Shown piece by piece: positions 55,309 through 63,100 of a stretch of DNA of 64,000 bases. The stretch lies in the NCBI GenBank assembly GCA_040878185.1, contig JBBDMS010000001.1:110733-174732 (forward strand). The letters are read 5' to 3'. The translations under genes and the position numbers were made by a program. Below the pieces are notes generated by a model. That model saw nothing but the letters and a program-made list of their open reading frames with translations. It made no database searches and was not told the origin of the DNA. This DNA is from JAWXBK01 sp040878185 (GTDB lineage Bacteria > Pseudomonadota > Alphaproteobacteria > Dongiales > Dongiaceae). The first letter of the stretch is position 1; the number at the start of each line of letters is the position of its first letter.

Positions 55309-56160
55309 CTACTCGCGTTGTTGTATCAAAGTCGCGCGCCACGATTCCGGGTCGAGTCGAAAAACTTTCTCTAGTGGCGGCTTTACAGTGAAAATCTGGG
55401 GATTCTGCGCGAAGTGATGAACGCGATAGAGCTCCCAGGAATCGATTCTCTCTTGCGCGACCCCGTGTTCCGTCCGAGTAAGGAAGAACGGTGTTCTGGC
55501 CGCTCCATTAGTCGTTTTCACCTCGATCAGCTTTTCAGCTCCGCTACGATCAAATGAAAGGATATCGAAACCTGCGCCATCACCATCTTCGTCAGACACC
55601 CAGCGGATACGCTTAGCTAGATCGGATCGCTCTTCGGCGACAAGCCGCTTGCACTCAATTTCGAGAACAAATTCTTCTCCAGCACGACCGAGCTGTCTAT
55701 TACGAAAATCTCGTTCTACTGGATCGAACTTGCGTATCAAGCGCTCTAGCTCACGTGGGCGGACCGTAGATTCTTCGTGCGTGGGTGCGGCTGAGAATAT
55801 TGTTGGGGCAGGCTCCCGAAGTCGTAGAGCGGGTCTCGGTATGTATCCGGATGTGACATCCTTGTGATTGCTTAGAAAGCGATCGATTGCCGCAAAGAGC
55901 GCTATTTGATAGTTGCGCATTGGCTTGTAGCCAAAAATCCAGGGCAAACCCAACTCGTCTAACACCGCTGAAATGTTCTGGTGCTTCAGTTCAATTGAGC
56001 CATGTGAACGGCCGATTTCTGTTCCCAATGCGGCGTTGTGATGAGATTTAATGTACTGGCGGCCGGCTATATCGTCGCCCAGCATCGAGAAGTAGTCGCT
56101 GACAACTAGATCGAGTTCTGTGTCGGTCCAAACGCTACCAAATTTGCTTGCGTCGGCCAA
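55309..56160 (-). CDS. DUF3883 domain protein (restriction-endonuclease-like fold)
   Basis: This 283-residue protein has two parts. The N-terminal ~100 residues (WTDTELDLVVSDYFSMLGDD..., QNISAVLDELGLPWIFGYKP) match the leader domain found with HNH and DUF3883 nucleases. The C-terminal ~130 residues (GRAGEEFVLEIECKRL; GDGAGFDILSFDRSGAEKLIEVKTTNGAARTPFFLT) are a DUF3883 domain, with the D...ExK arrangement of PD-(D/E)XK nucleases (FDI, then EVK). DUF3883 proteins occur in defence and mobile-element contexts. The low GC and position behind guaA fit that; whether it cuts DNA is unproven. Confidence 0.75.
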   Translation of the reverse strand: MADASKFGSVWTDTELDLVVSDYFSMLGDDIAGRQYIKSHHNAALGTEIGRSHGSIELKHQNISAVLDELGLPWIFGYKPMRNYQIALFAAIDRFLSNHKDVTSGYIPRPALRLREPAPTIFSAAPTHEESTVRPRELERLIRKFDPVERDFRNRQLGRAGEEFVLEIECKRLVAEERSDLAKRIRWVSDEDGDGAGFDILSFDRSGAEKLIEVKTTNGAARTPFFLTRTEHGVAQERIDSWELYRVHHFAQNPQIFTVKPPLEKVFRLDPESWRATLIQQRE

Positions 56161-56278
56161 AGTAATCTCCCCATGCTCGATCTAGCTTACCTCTTTTTTA
56201 TTCTTCCGCCACTACCTCATTCTCGCATCCGCTGTTGCCACCTACTCCTCAGCGGCGCATGGCGTCGCTATCGCGCTC

Positions 56279-56540
56279 CTATCGTCTTGTGAGCGGAAAC
56301 GGCGGCAACCAGGACTCGCGGCGGACGGTCCAGAGTTCGTAGGTCGGCCTCAGTTGATCGGGGGCATCGAGGGATCTCAGGTTCACTTCGATTCCGTCGC
56401 CGGTGCGCGCGAAGAAAAGCGAGCCGAAGCGGGACAGAAAAGCCGCCCGTCATAGTCGCGTGTTTCGCCATCGATCGTCACCGGATCCTCACGGAACACA
56501 TCGGACGCGGAGTGACGAGCTCCATGATGCTTGCGGCAAT
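56279..56540 (-). pseudogene. Frameshifted, truncated GFA-family gene
   Basis: On the minus strand two frames join to give a glutathione-dependent formaldehyde-activating (GFA) family C-terminus. The upstream frame reads AHCRKHHGA ... DVFREDPVTIDGETRDYDGRLFCP. After a one-base loss near 56428-56431, the other frame continues GSLFFARTGDGIEVNLRSLD and ends ESWLPPFPLTRR-stop (56279-56281). The zinc CPxCG motif is destroyed at the shift, and the N-terminal zinc ligands and start codon are gone, with a TGA shortly upstream. It is a decaying gene next to the low-GC insertion. The small ORF 56268-56471 in another frame is an artefact of it. Confidence 0.75.
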
Positions 56541-56639
56541 GAGCTCACCACTGCAAATTGCCCGGAGGTTGGTTTGTAGCTCGCCCTGACGGATGAAGGT
56601 ACGCGAAGAGCGGGGATGTCTCGCCACCGGTCCGAATCA

Positions 56640-56669
56640 AAAACCCCGCGGCTCGAACCGCGGGGTTTT
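56640..56669 (-). terminator. Strong terminator downstream of the hemerythrin gene
   Basis: A perfect 12-bp stem (56640-56651 with 56658-56669) with loop CTCGAA, A-rich on one side and T-rich on the other, so it can work in both directions. On the minus strand it is followed by TTTTTG and ends the hemerythrin transcript. Confidence 0.9.
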
Positions 56670-56717
56670 CGACAAACGCCCGTAAGAACCGCGCGTTCGT
56701 AATTCTCTTGGACTAAA

Positions 56718-57260
56718 TCAAGCCGCCTCCGACTCGATCGGTGCGCTCTGGCGCAGTTCGTGGCCGGTGAACGAGCGCGTCTCGAGTTCCGGCAGACCGT
56801 TCGCCTTGATCTGCGCCAACAATTCCTTCTTGCGCGCGTCCATCTGCGCGCCGAGTGCGTCCACATCGACGCCCGCTTCCTTCGCCTGCGCGAACATTCC
56901 TTCGGAGCGCTTTTCCTCTTCCTTGACGTGATGTTTGATCATCTCGGAGAGGACCTTGACCTTCGCGTCGTAGAAATGATCGTCAGGCTCGCTCGCCTCG
57001 ATCTCGGCGATCAGCACTTTCGCGCCGTCATGCTCGACATAGGCCTCGTCGAGCAGATCGTCTTCGACCTCGTTTTTGCAGGCGGGATAGAAGATTTCTT
57101 CCTCGATCCTGGTATGGACGGTCAGCTCGGTGCAGATCTGCGTCGCGAGCGCCTTTTTGCGCTCTGCGCCCTTGGCCCTCTCGAATTTTTCGAACAGGTC
57201 CTCGACCTTGCGGTGATCGGCCTTGAGCAGCGCAATGGCATCCATCGTCTTGGCAGGCAT
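56718..57260 (-). CDS. Hemerythrin-domain protein
   Basis: The 180-residue four-helix protein has the hemerythrin di-iron ligand pattern: LLKADHRKVEDLFEKFE (His), TELTVHTRIEEEIFYPAC (His and Glu: HxxxE), EAYVEHDGAKVL (His) and MIKHHVKEEEKRSEGMF (HxxxE). Such proteins bind O2 or NO, or buffer iron, and are often stress-induced. The start is ATG 57260 with GGGAG upstream; an upstream extension of 24 codons is not family-like. It is divergent from ku, with 249 nt between, so a shared stress response is possible. Confidence 0.9.
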   Translation of the reverse strand: MPAKTMDAIALLKADHRKVEDLFEKFERAKGAERKKALATQICTELTVHTRIEEEIFYPACKNEVEDDLLDEAYVEHDGAKVLIAEIEASEPDDHFYDAKVKVLSEMIKHHVKEEEKRSEGMFAQAKEAGVDVDALGAQMDARKKELLAQIKANGLPELETRSFTGHELRQSAPIESEAA

Positions 57261-57509
57261 GTTTGTCTCCCGGCGGGTGGTTGGTAACGGCGGGGGCCGC
57301 GGACGCGGCACCCGAACGAGCACTGCAGTCATAATGGCGGGAAAGCGCGAAAGTTCCTGTTTTGATCCAGCGCAAAGTCACCGTCGCCGCACGGGTCCCG
57401 GGCCGGAACTTCGCCCCGGCCGGGGGGTTGAAGATGACGGCTCGCGGTTGGATATGATCCCTAACGCCTGCCGCATTTTCCGCCTCCCGCATTTTCCTGG
57501 GATTTGGTC

Positions 57510-58403
57510 ATGGCCGAACGCCCGATCTGGAACGGATATCTGAAGCTGTCGCTGGTCTCCTGCGCGGTGTCGCTGTTTTCCGCGACCACACAGGCCGAGC
57601 GCACGCGCTTCAACATCGTCAACCGCAAGACCGGAAACCGGGTACGCCGCGTCTTCGTCGATTCCGAAACTGAAAAAACGGTCGAGAGCGACGACCAGGT
57701 GAAGGGCTTCGAGGTCGACAAGGGCGAGTATCTGCTGATCGAGGACGACGAGATCGACGAGATCCGGATCGAGAGCACGCATACGATCAACATCGAGCGC
57801 TTCGTACCGCGCGACGATGTGAATTCGCGCTTCCTCGACAATCCTTACTATCTGGCGCCGGACGACAAGGTGGCGCAGGAGGCGTTCGCCGTGATCCGCG
57901 ATGCGATGGACAAGGAGAAGAAGGCCGGCATCGCCCGCGTCGTCATGGCGCGGCGCGAGCGCATGGTTCTGCTCGAGCCGCTCGGCAAGGGTATCCTCGC
58001 GACGACCTTGCGGTACCCCTACGAGATGCGCGACGAGGAATCGCTGTTCGATTCGATTCCCAATGTGAAGGTCGGCGCCGAGATGCGCGACCTCGCAGCG
58101 CATATCATCAAGAAGATGTCGGGCCCGTTCAAACCGGCCGAGTTCGAGGATCGCTACGAGGAAGCGCTGATCGCGCTGGTGCAATCGAAGCAGAAGGGCA
58201 AGCCGCCGAAGACGCCGGCCTCGGCGCCCAAACCGTCGAACGTGATCAACCTGATGGATGCGTTGCGCAAAAGCGTGCGCGCCGAGAAAAGCGGGGAGAA
58301 GGTGGCGGCCAAGGATTCGCGCAAGGCCGCGCCGCGCGGCAAGGCCAAAGCGGCCGCGCGTGCGAAATCGCGCCCGGCTCAGCGCAAGCGGGCCTCGGCC
58401 TAG
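57510..58403 (+). CDS. ku: Non-homologous end-joining protein Ku
   Basis: The 297-residue bacterial Ku homodimer encircles DNA ends and recruits LigD. The core runs from IWNGYLKLSLVSCAVSLFSATTQ through VDKGEYLLIEDDEIDEIRIESTHTINIERFVPRDDVNSRFLDNPYYLAPDD and GIARVVMARRERMVLLEPLGKGILATTLRYPYEMRDEE. The C-terminal ~60 residues are a Lys/Ala-rich basic tail (KAAPRGKAKAAARAKSRPAQ) that in other species helps DNA binding and threading. The stop is directly followed by the TTG start of ligD (TAGTTG), so translation is coupled. Confidence 0.95.
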   Translation: MAERPIWNGYLKLSLVSCAVSLFSATTQAERTRFNIVNRKTGNRVRRVFVDSETEKTVESDDQVKGFEVDKGEYLLIEDDEIDEIRIESTHTINIERFVPRDDVNSRFLDNPYYLAPDDKVAQEAFAVIRDAMDKEKKAGIARVVMARRERMVLLEPLGKGILATTLRYPYEMRDEESLFDSIPNVKVGAEMRDLAAHIIKKMSGPFKPAEFEDRYEEALIALVQSKQKGKPPKTPASAPKPSNVINLMDALRKSVRAEKSGEKVAAKDSRKAAPRGKAKAAARAKSRPAQRKRASA

Positions 58404-61040
58404 TTGGCAGCAAGACGCGCCGCGCAGCAGACCACAAGGTCCGGGCGCAAGATCCGGCGCACCGGCACGATCTCCGAGTACAACGCGCGCCGCGATTTCA
58501 AGGCAACCGCGGAACCAAAGGGCGCGCGCGCCGCAACGTCAGGTAACCGTTTCGTCGTGCAGAAGCATGACGCGACCCGGCTGCATTTCGACCTTCGGCT
58601 CGAACATGACGGCGTCCTGAAAAGCTGGGCGGTGACGCGCGGTCCGAGCCTCGTGCCCGGCGACAAGCGCCTCGCGGTGCAGACCGAAGACCATCCGCTG
58701 CGCTATCTCGATTTCGAGGGCGTCATCCCGAAGGGCGAATATGGCGGCGGCACGATGATCCTCTGGGATCGCGGGATCTGGGCGCCGGATGGCGATGCCG
58801 CCAAGGGGTTCAAGAAAGGCCATCTGCATTTCACCCTCAAGGGCAAGCGGCTCAAGGGCGGCTGGCATCTCGTGCGCATGCGCGCGAAGCCGCGCGAGAA
58901 ACGTTCGAATTGGCTGCTGATCAAGAGTGACGACGAGGCGGCGCAGACAGGCGTGGAGACGCCGATCGTCGAGGCCGAAGATTCGTCGATCAAGACCGGC
59001 CGCACCAATGCGGATCTGGAAAAGAGCGGGGCGCTGCGCGCCGATCACAAGGCGCGCCGAAAGGTCGCTGCCACGCGTGCGAAGCCGGCGCCGAAGATCG
59101 ATATCGGCAAGAAGGGCATCCTCCCCGGTTTCGTGGAGCCGGAACTCGCGACCCTCGTCGATCATGTGCCCGAGAGCGAAGGCTGGCTGCATGAGATCAA
59201 GCTCGACGGCTATCGCATGCAGGCGCGCATCGACGGGGGCAAGGTTCAGCTCTTCACGCGTAAGGGGCTCGACTGGACGACCAAGTTCAAGCCGGTCGCG
59301 GCGGCGCTGAAGGCGCTGAAGATTCCGGCCGCATTGATCGACGGCGAGATCGTGGTCGAGGACGAGAGCGGCCGTTCGGATTTCTCGTTGCTCCAGCAGA
59401 TGCTGAAGGGCAGCAAGTCCGGGCATTTTCTCTATCGCGTGTTCGATCTGCTCTATGCGAACGGGCGCGACCTGCGGCCCGCGCCGCTCCAGGAACGCAA
59501 GGATGCGCTCGAGGCGCTGCTGGGCGATGCGCCCGCGGACGGGGTCGTGCGCTACAGCGAACATATCGTCGACGATGGCGCTTCGATCATGCGCCATGCC
59601 TGCCGTCTCGGGCTTGAAGGCGTTGTGTCCAAACGTGCCGCGTCGCCCTATCGCTCGGGCCGTGGCCGCGACTGGCTCAAGATCAAATGCACCGACCGGC
59701 AGGAGCTGATTGTCGCCGGCTATGTGCCGTCGAGCGTGGCAAAACATGCGGTCGGATCGCTGGTGATGGCGCTTCACGAAAAGGGCGAACTCGTCCATGT
59801 CGGGCGGGTCGGCACCGGCTATACGGCGACGATCGCGCGCGATCTTGCCAAACGCCTGCGGCCGCTCGAGATCGGCAAGCCGCCCTTCAAGGCGAAACTG
59901 CCGCGCATCGCCACCAAGGATGTGCGCTGGGTGAAGCCCCAGCTGGTCGCGGAGGTCGAACTGCGCGGCTTTACCAGCGACGGGATCGTTCGTCATGCTG
60001 CCTTCAAGGGATTGCGGGACGACAAGGATCCGGAGGATGTCGTGCGCGAAACAGCGAAGGCGGCCGCCGCCACGAAGGCGCGGATGAAGGCCGGGGCAGC
60101 CAACAGGACGAAGAGCGGCACGAAGGCGAAAGCCGGTACGGCGCGGAGCGGGTCCAAAGACGACGCGCCCGCGCTGCCCGCGAAAAAGACCGCGCGCTTT
60201 CCCCTGACCCATCCCGATCGCGTCTACTGGCCGGATATCGGGCTCACCAAGCTCGGCCTCGCCGAGTATTACGATTCGATCGCCGAGCGCATCCTGCCGC
60301 ATATCGTGCGGCGGCCGATCGCGCTGATGCGCTGCCCGACCGGCACCGCCGCGCAATGCTTTTTCCAGAAGCATGGCTGGGACGGCATGCCCAAGGCGAT
60401 CCGCACGGTCAAGGTCGGTGGCGAGGAATGGGTCTATATCGACAATAAGGACGGGCTGATCGGGCTGGTGCAATCGGGTTCGCTCGAAATCCATCCCTGG
60501 GGTTCGACGATCCGAAACATCGAAAAACCCGACCGCATCATCCTCGATTTCGATCCTGGCCCCGGCGTTTCGTGGGAAGATGTGATCGCAGGTGCTTTCG
60601 AGGCGCGCGAGCGGCTGAAGCAGTATGGCCTGCAGAGTTTCGTGAAAACGACCGGCGGTAAGGGTCTGCATGTGGTCGCACCGCTGACGCCGCGCCTTGG
60701 CTGGGAAGAGATCAAGGATTTCACGCGATCCGTCGCCGAAGAAATGGCGGCCGATGCGCGCGATCGCTACACCGCGACGATGTCTAAGAAGAAACGCACC
60801 GGCCGCATTTTCATCGACTATCTGCGCAACGGCCGTGGCAGCACGGCGGTCGCTGCGTTCTCGACCCGCGCGCGTGCGGGGGCGCCGGTATCGACGCCGG
60901 TTGCCTGGAGCGAACTCGGGCCGGATCTCACCCCGAACCGCTTCACGGTCGAGAATCTTGCCGCGCGCCTCGACAATCTGAAGTGCGATCCGTGGGCCGG
61001 GTTCTTCACCCTGAAACAGACGATCCGCAAGCGCCGCTGA
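58404..61040 (+). CDS. ligD: ATP-dependent DNA ligase LigD (PE-LIG-POL)
   Basis: The 878-residue multifunctional NHEJ ligase has three domains in the common order. The 3'-phosphoesterase (residues ~45-165; QKHDATRLHFDLRLEHDGVLKSWAV) comes first. The ligase (~235-545) has catalytic Lys266 in HEIKLDGYRMQ, motifs IDGEIVVED, EGVVSKR and DWLKIKC. The primase/polymerase (~590-875) has metal-binding Asp715/Asp717 (IILDFDPGPGVSW), HPWG and GGKGLHVVAPL. A Lys/Ala/Thr-rich linker lies at ~550-590. It begins with TTG immediately after the ku stop and has no strong ribosome-binding site, so it relies on translation of ku; the first later ATG would remove the 3'-phosphoesterase domain. Confidence 0.95.
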   Translation: MAARRAAQQTTRSGRKIRRTGTISEYNARRDFKATAEPKGARAATSGNRFVVQKHDATRLHFDLRLEHDGVLKSWAVTRGPSLVPGDKRLAVQTEDHPLRYLDFEGVIPKGEYGGGTMILWDRGIWAPDGDAAKGFKKGHLHFTLKGKRLKGGWHLVRMRAKPREKRSNWLLIKSDDEAAQTGVETPIVEAEDSSIKTGRTNADLEKSGALRADHKARRKVAATRAKPAPKIDIGKKGILPGFVEPELATLVDHVPESEGWLHEIKLDGYRMQARIDGGKVQLFTRKGLDWTTKFKPVAAALKALKIPAALIDGEIVVEDESGRSDFSLLQQMLKGSKSGHFLYRVFDLLYANGRDLRPAPLQERKDALEALLGDAPADGVVRYSEHIVDDGASIMRHACRLGLEGVVSKRAASPYRSGRGRDWLKIKCTDRQELIVAGYVPSSVAKHAVGSLVMALHEKGELVHVGRVGTGYTATIARDLAKRLRPLEIGKPPFKAKLPRIATKDVRWVKPQLVAEVELRGFTSDGIVRHAAFKGLRDDKDPEDVVRETAKAAAATKARMKAGAANRTKSGTKAKAGTARSGSKDDAPALPAKKTARFPLTHPDRVYWPDIGLTKLGLAEYYDSIAERILPHIVRRPIALMRCPTGTAAQCFFQKHGWDGMPKAIRTVKVGGEEWVYIDNKDGLIGLVQSGSLEIHPWGSTIRNIEKPDRIILDFDPGPGVSWEDVIAGAFEARERLKQYGLQSFVKTTGGKGLHVVAPLTPRLGWEEIKDFTRSVAEEMAADARDRYTATMSKKKRTGRIFIDYLRNGRGSTAVAAFSTRARAGAPVSTPVAWSELGPDLTPNRFTVENLAARLDNLKCDPWAGFFTLKQTIRKRR

Positions 61041-61154
61041 TCCGGCGCATTCCGGCCGGCACAAACGCCCGGGCGGTCGCTGCCCGGTTCCGGTAGTATG
61101 AGGGCGCGGTGCCTTCCGCCCGGATCAGGCCGAAGCACTCGCACGGGGGGCGAA

Positions 61155-61256
61155 ATGGGCGATTTTTGGACCCGGATCGGTCCGTGGCCGCGGCTGGGGC
61201 TCTGTTTGCTCGGCGCAATTGCGATTGTCTTGCTGGTCATGGTCGTCATCGGTTGA
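61155..61256 (+). CDS. 33-residue single-span membrane microprotein
   Basis: ATG 61155 follows a GGGGGG stretch at suitable spacing and opens 33 codons to TGA at 61254-61256. After a short N-terminus (MGDFWTRIGPWPRLG) it is one transmembrane helix (LCLLGAIAIVLLVMVVIG). Such microproteins often regulate membrane enzymes, but nothing here shows a partner. It stands alone between ligD and a hairpin. Confidence 0.5.
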   Translation: MGDFWTRIGPWPRLGLCLLGAIAIVLLVMVVIG

Positions 61257-61264
61257 ACGCAGAA

Positions 61265-61293
61265 CCGCCGCGCTCCCGACGGAGGCGCGGCGG
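61265..61293. terminator. GC-rich hairpin between the microprotein gene and gcrA
   Basis: A stem CCGCCGCG/CGCGGCGG with inner CTCC/GGAG pairs around CGAC (one bulged G). It lies between converging transcripts, so it could help end both; no T-run follows on either strand. Confidence 0.4.
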
Positions 61294-61328
61294 CTGAAAC
61301 GGTCTGCCGGAATGAGGCGATCAGGCGC

Positions 61329-61796
61329 TCAGGCGGCTTCTTCCGAGCGCTTCTGATAGGCCTGCGCGCAATGCGCGCCGCAATAAGGCCGGCCGGCTTC
61401 CGCCGGGGCCTCGCAGAAATGGAAATTCTGATCCTTGGGATCCCCGACCGGCCACATGCAGGCCCGGCTGCCGCCACCGGCTGCGCTGCGGCGCGGGGCG
61501 GGCTTGGAGGCGGGCGCCTCGATGCGGGGTGCGGCCGGGGCTGCGGCGGTCGGAACCGCGGGTGCGGTTGCCGCCGGCGTCACGAGGCGGGCGCTGCTGC
61601 GCCGCCGGGCCGGGCGCGGACCGGTCGAGACCCCGCCGCGGATCGGCGAAGGGCGCGAGGAAAGACCCAGGCGATGGGCCTTGCCGATCACCGCGTTCCG
61701 GCTCACACCGCCGAGCCGTTCGGCAATCTGGCTCGCCGTCAGGCCCTGGCCCCAGAGTTGCTTCAACAGGCTGATCCGTTCGTCCGTCCACTGCAT
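61329..61796 (-). CDS. gcrA: Cell cycle regulator GcrA
   Basis: The 155-residue GcrA controls transcription in response to CcrM adenine methylation in alphaproteobacteria by binding sigma-70 and methylated promoters. The N-terminal helix-turn-helix (MQWTDERISLLKQLWGQGLTASQIAERLGGVSRNAVIGKAHRLGLS) is diagnostic. An Ala/Pro-rich linker and the C-terminal Cys/His-rich sigma-binding part (SRACMWPVGDPKDQNFHFCEAPAEAGRPYCGAHCAQAYQ) follow. It is monocistronic, divergent from nothing nearby except the DUF2794 gene, which reads in the same direction upstream. Confidence 0.95.
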   Translation of the reverse strand: MQWTDERISLLKQLWGQGLTASQIAERLGGVSRNAVIGKAHRLGLSSRPSPIRGGVSTGPRPARRRSSARLVTPAATAPAVPTAAAPAAPRIEAPASKPAPRRSAAGGGSRACMWPVGDPKDQNFHFCEAPAEAGRPYCGAHCAQAYQKRSEEAA

Positions 61797-61933
61797 GGCT
61801 CGACCCTCCGCCTGGCTGTCATCAACACGACATATTGTGTAGGGCGGATTTCAGCCCACTAGATTATGTATTTCAAGCGCCAATTCCGAGGCTGCCTCTC
61901 GAGGGCACGGCCAAAATCGTCAAGCCGTTGATT

Positions 61934-62269
61934 TTATTGCGAAACGACCTGCAGCCGATGGCCGATTGCGGGCAGCACGTCGTCCAGCGAACGGCCTGCC
62001 CGGAGGCGCTGGCGGCCCTGATTGACGACGAAGCTCGCCCCGTCGTCGTTCGCCTGCAGTTTGACCACCGAGTAAAGCGGCCGTTCCCGGCTCGAGCGGA
62101 ACACCGAAAAGACCGCCATGCCGGGGCGATGATCGATTGCATAATCGCGCCACTCGCCGCGCTGGACGCGGCGGGCATACTCGCAAAGAAGGGTCTGAAG
62201 TTCGCGCTGCGTGAAATAGACGGGACGCCGGGTCGCCTTGTAGTCCTTGAAACGGATCAGCTTGGCCAT
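61934..62269 (-). CDS. DUF2794 family protein
   Basis: The 111-residue alphaproteobacterial protein is recognisable by VYFTQRELQTLLCEYARRVQRGEWRDYAID and MAVFSVFRSSRERPLYSVVKLQ. It is small, soluble and conserved; the function is unknown. The start is ATG 62269 (MAKLIRFKDYKAT), where the family normally begins. It is followed on the same strand by gcrA (137-nt gap) and divergent from the YfgM-like gene. Confidence 0.88.
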   Translation of the reverse strand: MAKLIRFKDYKATRRPVYFTQRELQTLLCEYARRVQRGEWRDYAIDHRPGMAVFSVFRSSRERPLYSVVKLQANDDGASFVVNQGRQRLRAGRSLDDVLPAIGHRLQVVSQ

Positions 62270-62444
62270 CGGGCGTTTGGCTCTCCCGCGACGCTTATGT
62301 GCGTTCGCCTCGATCACAGTTTTCCCGAAATCCCCGGCTCGGTCCAGCGTGGATTTCTATGCCGGAAAGCAGCGGGATCAATGGTTTGCCTTGGTTTGGG
62401 CGGGTCTGTATGTTTGGCCGCCTTGGCCGGTTGGAGGTCCGCAC

Positions 62445-63086
62445 GTGGCCGATATTTTTCGCGAAATCGAAGACGATCTGAAGCACGAGCATTATCGCCG
62501 GCTGTGGCAGCGCTACGGCAAATGGGTGCTCGCGGTAGCGATCGTCCTCGTGCTCGGTACGGCAGCGGCAGTTGGCTGGCGTGAGTATCAGACATCGCAG
62601 CGGATCGAAGAGAGCGCCGCCTATGCATCCGCGCTCGCCGCGGTCGGCGTTGCGCCCGAGGAAGCGGATGCGGCGCTTGCAACGCTCGCCGACAAAGGCG
62701 GCGTCTATGGCGCGCTCGCCCGCCTCGAACGCGCCGGCGTTGCCGCACGCGCGGGCAATCATGCCGATGCCGCGATGCAGTATCGCGCGATTGCCGATGA
62801 CGGCGATATCGATCCGGTCCTGCGCGAGCTCGCACTGACGCAATGGGCGACACAGGCGCTCGCAGCCGGCGAAAATCCCGCCGCCATCGAAACGGCGATG
62901 ACGCCGCTTGCTGAGGGCGACAGCGCGTGGCGCCATATGGCGCGCGAATTGCTGGCGGTTCTGGCCTTGCAGAATGGTGACACGGCGCAGGCGCGCGAAT
63001 TGTTCGGTACGCTCGCCGACGATCCCGAAACGCCGCAGTCGATGCGCGCGCGGGCCAGCGAGGCGCTGGCGGCACTGGCCGAATAA
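62445..63086 (+). CDS. YfgM-like tetratricopeptide membrane protein (GTG start)
   Basis: The 213-residue protein begins with a cytoplasmic region (VADIFREIEDDLKHEHYRRLWQRYGKW) and a single transmembrane segment (VLAVAIVLVLGTAAAVGWREY). A periplasmic TPR-like domain follows (YGALARLERAGVAARAGNHADAAMQYRAIADDG; AVLALQNGDTAQARELFGTLADDPETP). YfgM assists SecYEG-associated folding and precedes bamB in many bacteria, as here. The GTG at 62445 has GGAGG seven nt upstream; the longer frame overlapping the divergent DUF2794 start is not needed. Confidence 0.86.
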   Translation: MADIFREIEDDLKHEHYRRLWQRYGKWVLAVAIVLVLGTAAAVGWREYQTSQRIEESAAYASALAAVGVAPEEADAALATLADKGGVYGALARLERAGVAARAGNHADAAMQYRAIADDGDIDPVLRELALTQWATQALAAGENPAAIETAMTPLAEGDSAWRHMARELLAVLALQNGDTAQARELFGTLADDPETPQSMRARASEALAALAE

Positions 63087-63100
63087 CGGAGCATCGAGCC

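Noticed and set aside
54044..56200. Prophage or integrative element with att sites
   Set aside because: No integrase, transfer or phage gene, and I found no repeat of the guaA 3' end on the far side; only a small low-GC insertion is supported.
56268..56471. 67-codon minus-strand ORF
   Set aside because: It lies in the wrong frame of the decayed GFA gene; the true homology is split over the two other frames.
58539..61064. 841-codon minus-strand open frame
   Set aside because: Shadow of ligD, whose three domains and catalytic residues are intact on the plus strand.
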